A DNA stretch of 9,887 bases from Acidobacteriota bacterium (GTDB taxonomy: Bacteria; Acidobacteriota; Terriglobia; Terriglobales; Acidobacteriaceae): assembly GCA_021779695.1 (NCBI GenBank), contig JAJYAE010000155.1:1-9887 (forward strand), written 5' to 3'. A program made the translations under genes and the position numbers. Positions 7,136 through 9,887 of this stretch are shown piece after piece (the first letter of the stretch is position 1; each line of letters starts with the position of its first letter). The notes under the pieces are model-generated. The model was not told where the DNA came from and did not search any database. It saw only the letters and a list, made by a program, of their open reading frames with translations.

Positions 7136-7817
7136 TGTACTGGGTTTTGCTGTCAGTCTTGAACTTGAAAGCGTCACCGGGCAGCGGCTGATTCACGCGA
7201 ATATTGATGTAGTGGCAGAGGCGGCTCTGTCCCTGGCCCTCGTCGAAGTTCTGCTGGACGCTGACGCCGTGCTGGGTGTCGAGCCAGAGCGTGACTTTGG
7301 GCAGATTCCTGCGAATCTCAGGGTCTTTGGGAACCAGCTCGAGCTTGTCGGTCTGGATGCCGTCGATGGTTTCCTTGCCGAGGTATTTCATGTTCCACTT
7401 TGCTTCGAGGTCCTTGCCGCTGGCGCCGAAGCCGAGCATAAACCACTGCTGATACTGGCCGAGCTTGGTGAGGGTGGTGACCTGATCTGGCAACGCCTCG
7501 TAGAGGCGGACGATGCCACCGGTGAGCGTTACGACCTTGGGCACGGGGCGGCCATTCACTTCCTGGATGTGTACGCCCATCTGAAAGTTCTTGCTCTCGC
7601 GCTCGTAATAGACCACGCCTTTTTGCACGTCTTTGTCGGGAATCGGGTCGGTCTGGATGGAATCAAACTCGAAGTCGGCGGTGGTGGTGTGGAAACGGGC
7701 CGCAGCGGCATCGAGCTGACGGAGCACAGATTGCAGGTCATCGGCGCGGACAGAGCGCGTTGCGGCAAGGCCGAGCGCGGCGACCGCAATCAAAACATAG
7801 GATCTCTTGAGCTTCAT
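7125..7817 (-). CDS. LolA-like periplasmic carrier / outer-membrane lipoprotein-sorting family protein
   Basis: This 230-residue protein begins with a classical signal peptide (KLKR, a hydrophobic core at 7-19, and VRA before a predicted cut between A25 and D26) and has no lipobox Cys, so the mature form should be soluble in the periplasm. The rest resembles the LolA/LolB fold: a helix (DDLQSVLRQLDAAAARFHTTTADFEF) followed by repeated beta strands such as KGVVYYERESKNFQMGV, DKLELVPKDP and KVTLWLDTQHGVSVQQNF. LolA itself ferries lipoproteins from the LolCDE transporter to the outer membrane; whether this paralogue does so or binds another lipid cannot be decided here. It has a good ribosome site, AGGAAG, just before the ATG (complement of 7821-7826). 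It is third in a row after serS and a small membrane protein and probably co-transcribed. Its last 11 bases overlap the end of the convergent glycosyltransferase gene. Confidence 0.75.
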   Translation of the reverse strand: MKLKRSYVLIAVAALGLAATRSVRADDLQSVLRQLDAAAARFHTTTADFEFDSIQTDPIPDKDVQKGVVYYERESKNFQMGVHIQEVNGRPVPKVVTLTGGIVRLYEALPDQVTTLTKLGQYQQWFMLGFGASGKDLEAKWNMKYLGKETIDGIQTDKLELVPKDPEIRRNLPKVTLWLDTQHGVSVQQNFDEGQGQSRLCHYINIRVNQPLPGDAFKFKTDSKTQYITR

Positions 7818-7820
7818 GGA

Positions 7821-7826
7821 CTTCCT
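7821..7826 (-). promoter_or_regulatory. Ribosome binding site of the LolA-like gene
   Basis: On the minus strand AGGAAG precedes the ATG (7817-7815), with the AGGA core five bases away. It is the clearest Shine-Dalgarno in the window and supports this start, which also places a complete signal peptide at the N-terminus. Confidence 0.6.
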
Positions 7827-7875
7827 GTTCTAACGATTGGATGCGCGAGCGCGCTGGAATACGCCAAGGAAAGCG

Positions 7876-8247
7876 CTAGCGGCGGGCCCAGATCTTCCAG
7901 ACGAGGCTTCCATCCCGGTCGCGCGTGGTCTCCCAGTGCTCGACAGCGACGGCATCGCCGGTCACGGGCTCGATGGCGTGACGCAGGGTTGCTCTCACTT
8001 CCGAATTGGTTGCGCCGGGCGCAATCTGCACATCCTCAGCCAGTACGGAGACGATCACGCCGTGGCCGCCATCGCCGACGACCTGAATGGGGTGTCGCGG
8101 GCCGGCAGCGCGCGAGGGCTTGTCGCCGTAGTCCCATAAGTGCGGCGTGACAAAGATGAAGAGAAGGATCAGCGTCACCATCACGTCATAGTGGAAGCTG
8201 CCGCGCGGGTAGGTCCAGTAGAAGTAGCTTTTGAGAATGCGGTTCAT
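7876..8247 (-). CDS. Conserved hypothetical single-span membrane protein
   Basis: I do not recognise a named family. The 123-residue product has a short aromatic, basic N-terminus (ILKSYFYWTYPRGSFHYD), one strong membrane helix (about 22-38, VMVTLILLFIFVTPHLW) and a C-terminal domain of about 85 residues with alternating hydrophobic strands (VIVSVLAEDVQIAPGA) ending in WKIWARR. Positive charges before the helix suggest the C-terminal domain is periplasmic. Proteins with a similar 'YFYWTY.RG..HYDVMVTLIL' start are, from memory, common in acidobacteria. The ATG follows the serS stop by only 6 bases and has no evident ribosome site, so translation is probably coupled to serS. The LolA-like gene follows 58 bases on. 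A role in envelope maintenance alongside that protein is a guess based on position. Confidence 0.8.
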   Translation of the reverse strand: MNRILKSYFYWTYPRGSFHYDVMVTLILLFIFVTPHLWDYGDKPSRAAGPRHPIQVVGDGGHGVIVSVLAEDVQIAPGATNSEVRATLRHAIEPVTGDAVAVEHWETTRDRDGSLVWKIWARR

Positions 8248-8253
8248 GCTGCG

Positions 8254-9597
8254 TTACTTTGTAATCCTTTCGAGGCCACCCATGTAAGGGCGAAGCGCCT
8301 CGGGAATGACAACAGAGCCGTCGGCCTGCTGGTAGTTCTCAAGAATGGCCAGCCAGGTGCGGCCCACGGCGAGCCCGCTGCCGTTGAGCGTGTGAACAAA
8401 TTCGACCTTGCCCTTGGGGCCCTGACCGGCGGCGCGGAAGCGAATGTTGGCGCGGCGGGCCTGGAAGGACTCGAAGTTGGAACAAGAGGAGATTTCGCGA
8501 TAAAGCTGCTGACCGGGTAGCCAGACTTCAAGATCAAAGGTCTTGGCCGATGAGAAGCCGGTGTCGCCGGTGCAGAGCAGGACGCGGCGATAGGGCAGGC
8601 CGAGGGCTTCCAGAATCTCTTCGGCGTCGCGGGTGAGCTTTTCGTGCTCGGCGTCGGAGTCCTCGGGCCGGGTGAACTTGACGAGCTCGACCTTCTGAAA
8701 CTGGTGCTGGCGGATGATGCCGCGCGTGTCCTTGCCCGCGGCTCCGGCCTCGGCGCGGAAGCATGGCGTATAGGCTGTGAGGCAGATGGGCAGGCGGTCC
8801 TCGTCGAGAATCTCGTCGCGATAGAGATTGGTGACGGGCACTTCGGCTGTGGGAATGAGCCAGTGGTCGGCGTCTTTGAACTCGCCGCGCGTGGCGGCTT
8901 CGGCATCAGCGTCGGAGCAGCGAAAGAGGTCCTCGGCAAACTTGGGCAACTGGCCGGTGCCGAAGAGGGATTTTGAGTTGACCATGAAGGGCGGCAGCAC
9001 TTCGGTGTAGCCGTGTCCGCCTTCGGGGACCGGCCGCGTGTGCCGGTCGAGCATGAAGCTGATGAGAGCGCGCTCCAGCCGCGCGCCTGCGCCCATGTAC
9101 ACGGCGAAGCGCGCGCCGCTGAGCTTGGCCGCGCGTTCGAGGTCGAGGATGCCGAGGGCTTCGCCGATTTCCCAGTGCGGTTTCGGTTCGAAGTCGAGAA
9201 CGCGCTTTTCGCCCCAGGTTTTGACGACGGGATTGTCGGCCTCGGATGTGCCGATGGGAACCTCGTCGCGCGTCAGGTTGGGAATGCTGGAGAGGGCGAA
9301 ACGCATCTGCTCATCGAGCGAAGAGGCAAGCTTGTCCAGCTCGTCGAGCCGGTCTTTCAGCGCGCGCGTCTCGTCCATCAGCGCGGTGGCGTCCTTGCCA
9401 GCCTTTTTGAGCGCGCCGACCTGCTGCGAGAGCTCATTGCGGCGGGCCTTGAACTGCTCGGATTGCGTGATGGCCTCACGGCGCTTGTGGTCGAGGGAGC
9501 GGAAATTGCCGAGAAGTGAAGCTGGATCGGCGCCGCGCGCGCGCAGCTTGGCTTCCACGAGGGGCAGATTGCCCCGAACAAAGTTCAAATCGAGCAT
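8254..9597 (-). CDS. serS: Seryl-tRNA synthetase
   Basis: Cytoplasmic class II aminoacyl-tRNA synthetase that charges tRNA-Ser (and tRNA-Sec where present) with serine using ATP. The 447 residues show the expected plan: N-terminus [10 protein letters not shown]; a long antiparallel coiled-coil arm that grips the tRNA variable arm (about 30-105, rich in K, E, L and Q); class II motif 1 around [21 protein letters not shown]; the serine/ATP-site signature [15 protein letters not shown] (248-262); motif 2 with F280-R281-x-E283 and the loop through [12 protein letters not shown]; and motif 3 (about 410-438) with [12 protein letters not shown] and the ATP-binding R436 in PEALRPY. It is slightly longer than E. 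coli SerRS (430), partly from an acidic insert at about 228-241. It appears to lead an operon with the two downstream envelope-type genes. The start ATG follows an A-rich leader with AAAAGGG close by. Confidence 0.98.
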   Translation of the reverse strand: MLDLNFVRGNLPLVEAKLRARGADPASLLGNFRSLDHKRREAITQSEQFKARRNELSQQVGALKKAGKDATALMDETRALKDRLDELDKLASSLDEQMRFALSSIPNLTRDEVPIGTSEADNPVVKTWGEKRVLDFEPKPHWEIGEALGILDLERAAKLSGARFAVYMGAGARLERALISFMLDRHTRPVPEGGHGYTEVLPPFMVNSKSLFGTGQLPKFAEDLFRCSDADAEAATRGEFKDADHWLIPTAEVPVTNLYRDEILDEDRLPICLTAYTPCFRAEAGAAGKDTRGIIRQHQFQKVELVKFTRPEDSDAEHEKLTRDAEEILEALGLPYRRVLLCTGDTGFSSAKTFDLEVWLPGQQLYREISSCSNFESFQARRANIRFRAAGQGPKGKVEFVHTLNGSGLAVGRTWLAILENYQQADGSVVIPEALRPYMGGLERITK

Positions 9598-9655
9598 GCC
9601 CTTTTATTTTATCGCGGTAGTGGCAGGTGCTCTGCGGCGGCGGGGCTTGCTGGGT
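9598..9655 (-). promoter_or_regulatory. Intergenic region ahead of serS, possible promoter
   Basis: The 58 bases between the end of the VOC gene and the serS start are GC-rich except for the stretch reading GATAAAATAAAAGGG on the minus strand next to the ATG. TAAAAT (complement of 9606-9611) resembles a -10 box, but it sits only 9 bases from the ATG and I see no -35 hexamer 17 bases upstream, so transcription would have to be almost leaderless. The AAAAGGG may simply act as the ribosome site. I found no clear terminator for the VOC gene, so read-through into serS is also possible. Confidence 0.3.
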
Positions 9656-9887
9656 TCAGGCAGGAAGGTGGATGGACCCGTCCGGGGCGATGGGAAAGGA
9701 GGGATTCCAGGCAATCTCCCAGGGGAAGCCGTCCGGGTCGGCAAAGTAGCCCGAGTAGCCGCCCCAGAAGGCGGTTTGGGCTGGCTTGAGGAGGGTTGCT
9801 CCGGCGGCCTGAGCCAGGGCGAGAACGGCATCCACCTCTTCGCGGGAGCGTGTGTTGTAAGCCAGCGAGAAGCCGGGGAAGCCATGG
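9656..9887 (-). CDS. VOC family (glyoxalase/bleomycin-resistance fold) protein, C-terminal part only
   Basis: Read on the minus strand, the frame entering at the window edge runs without a stop for 76 complete codons to TGA at 9658-9656. It reads HGFPGFSLAYNTRS, REEVDAVLALAQAAGA, then TAFWGGYSGYFADPDGFPWE and ends WNPSFPIAPDGSIHLPA. The GGYSGYFxDPDGxxWE pattern with the downstream AWNP is a strong mark of the vicinal-oxygen-chelate superfamily; its Glu is a usual metal ligand in active members. The helix REEVDAVLALAQAAGA matches the one before the final strands of a betaalphabetabetabeta module. The 5' part is outside the window, so no start is visible and length and substrate cannot be judged. 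Members include glyoxalases, dioxygenases and antibiotic-binding proteins, but most short ones like this have no assigned function. Confidence 0.85.
   Translation of the reverse strand, partial: HGFPGFSLAYNTRSREEVDAVLALAQAAGATLLKPAQTAFWGGYSGYFADPDGFPWEIAWNPSFPIAPDGSIHLPA

Noticed and set aside
6317..7177. 286-residue minus-strand open frame
   Set aside because: Antisense to the GT39-like gene; very rich in His, Gln, Pro and Arg with no membrane or domain pattern.
7849..7882. GC-only inverted repeats (GCGCGAGCGCGC and CGCTAGCG) in and beside the gap before the LolA-like gene
   Set aside because: They have no T tract on the minus strand, one overlaps a stop codon, and short GC palindromes are expected by chance at this base composition.
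7017..8150. 377-residue plus-strand open frame
   Set aside because: It spans the end of the glycosyltransferase and the antisense strand of the LolA-like and 123-residue genes, both of which have better protein features. No domain is seen.
9604..9885. 93-residue minus-strand open frame at the right edge
   Set aside because: Its Ser/Pro/Arg-rich translation has no fold signature, while another frame on the same strand reads as the C-terminus of a VOC protein ending at 9656.

Overview
The window looks like a stretch of chromosome from a GC-rich Gram-negative bacterium, most likely an acidobacterium of the Terriglobia (relatives of Terriglobus, Granulicella and Edaphobacter). The assignment rests on the look of the proteins: a GH18-deacetylase-GT2 trifunctional enzyme, a small membrane protein of a type I associate with acidobacteria, a LolA-like carrier and a BglX-like GH3. 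It is an inference without a database search. I see no rRNA, tRNA, CRISPR array, insertion sequence or phage gene, and coding density is high.

Bases 1-1920 hold the 3' part of a secreted GH3 beta-glucosidase of the BglX type on the plus strand; its 5' end lies outside the window. It converges on a very large minus-strand gene (5528 to 1995), and the 74-base gap holds an excellent hairpin with an A-rich flank on one side and a T-rich flank on the other, reading as a shared bidirectional terminator. The large gene encodes an 1177-residue inner-membrane protein with three enzyme-like modules: an extracytoplasmic GH18-type domain, an extracytoplasmic CE4 (NodB) deacetylase and a cytoplasmic processive-type GT2 synthase with C-terminal membrane helices. 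In enteric bacteria comparable functions for poly-GlcNAc are split between PgaC (synthase) and PgaB (deacetylase plus GH18-like domain), so this looks like a one-protein exopolysaccharide machine. It is the most interesting object here.

A divergent intergenic region (5529-5707) separates it from a plus-strand GT39/ArnT-like membrane glycosyltransferase (5708-7135, with an alternative GTG start at 5654). That gene runs 11 bases into the end of a convergent minus-strand cluster. In transcription order the cluster is serS (9597-8254), a 123-residue single-span membrane protein (8247-7876) and a secreted LolA-like protein (7817-7125). The spacing of 6 and 58 bases suggests one operon coupling a translation gene to envelope functions.

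At the right edge, on the minus strand, lies the 3' end of a VOC (glyoxalase-fold) gene. It is cut by the window end, so its reading frame has no visible start; the open frame with a start in that region (9885-9604) is a shadow.

Overall this is an envelope and carbohydrate neighbourhood (polysaccharide synthesis, glycosyl transfer, beta-glucoside hydrolysis, lipoprotein-carrier fold) beside a housekeeping tRNA synthetase. All genes appear intact apart from the two cut by the window edges.
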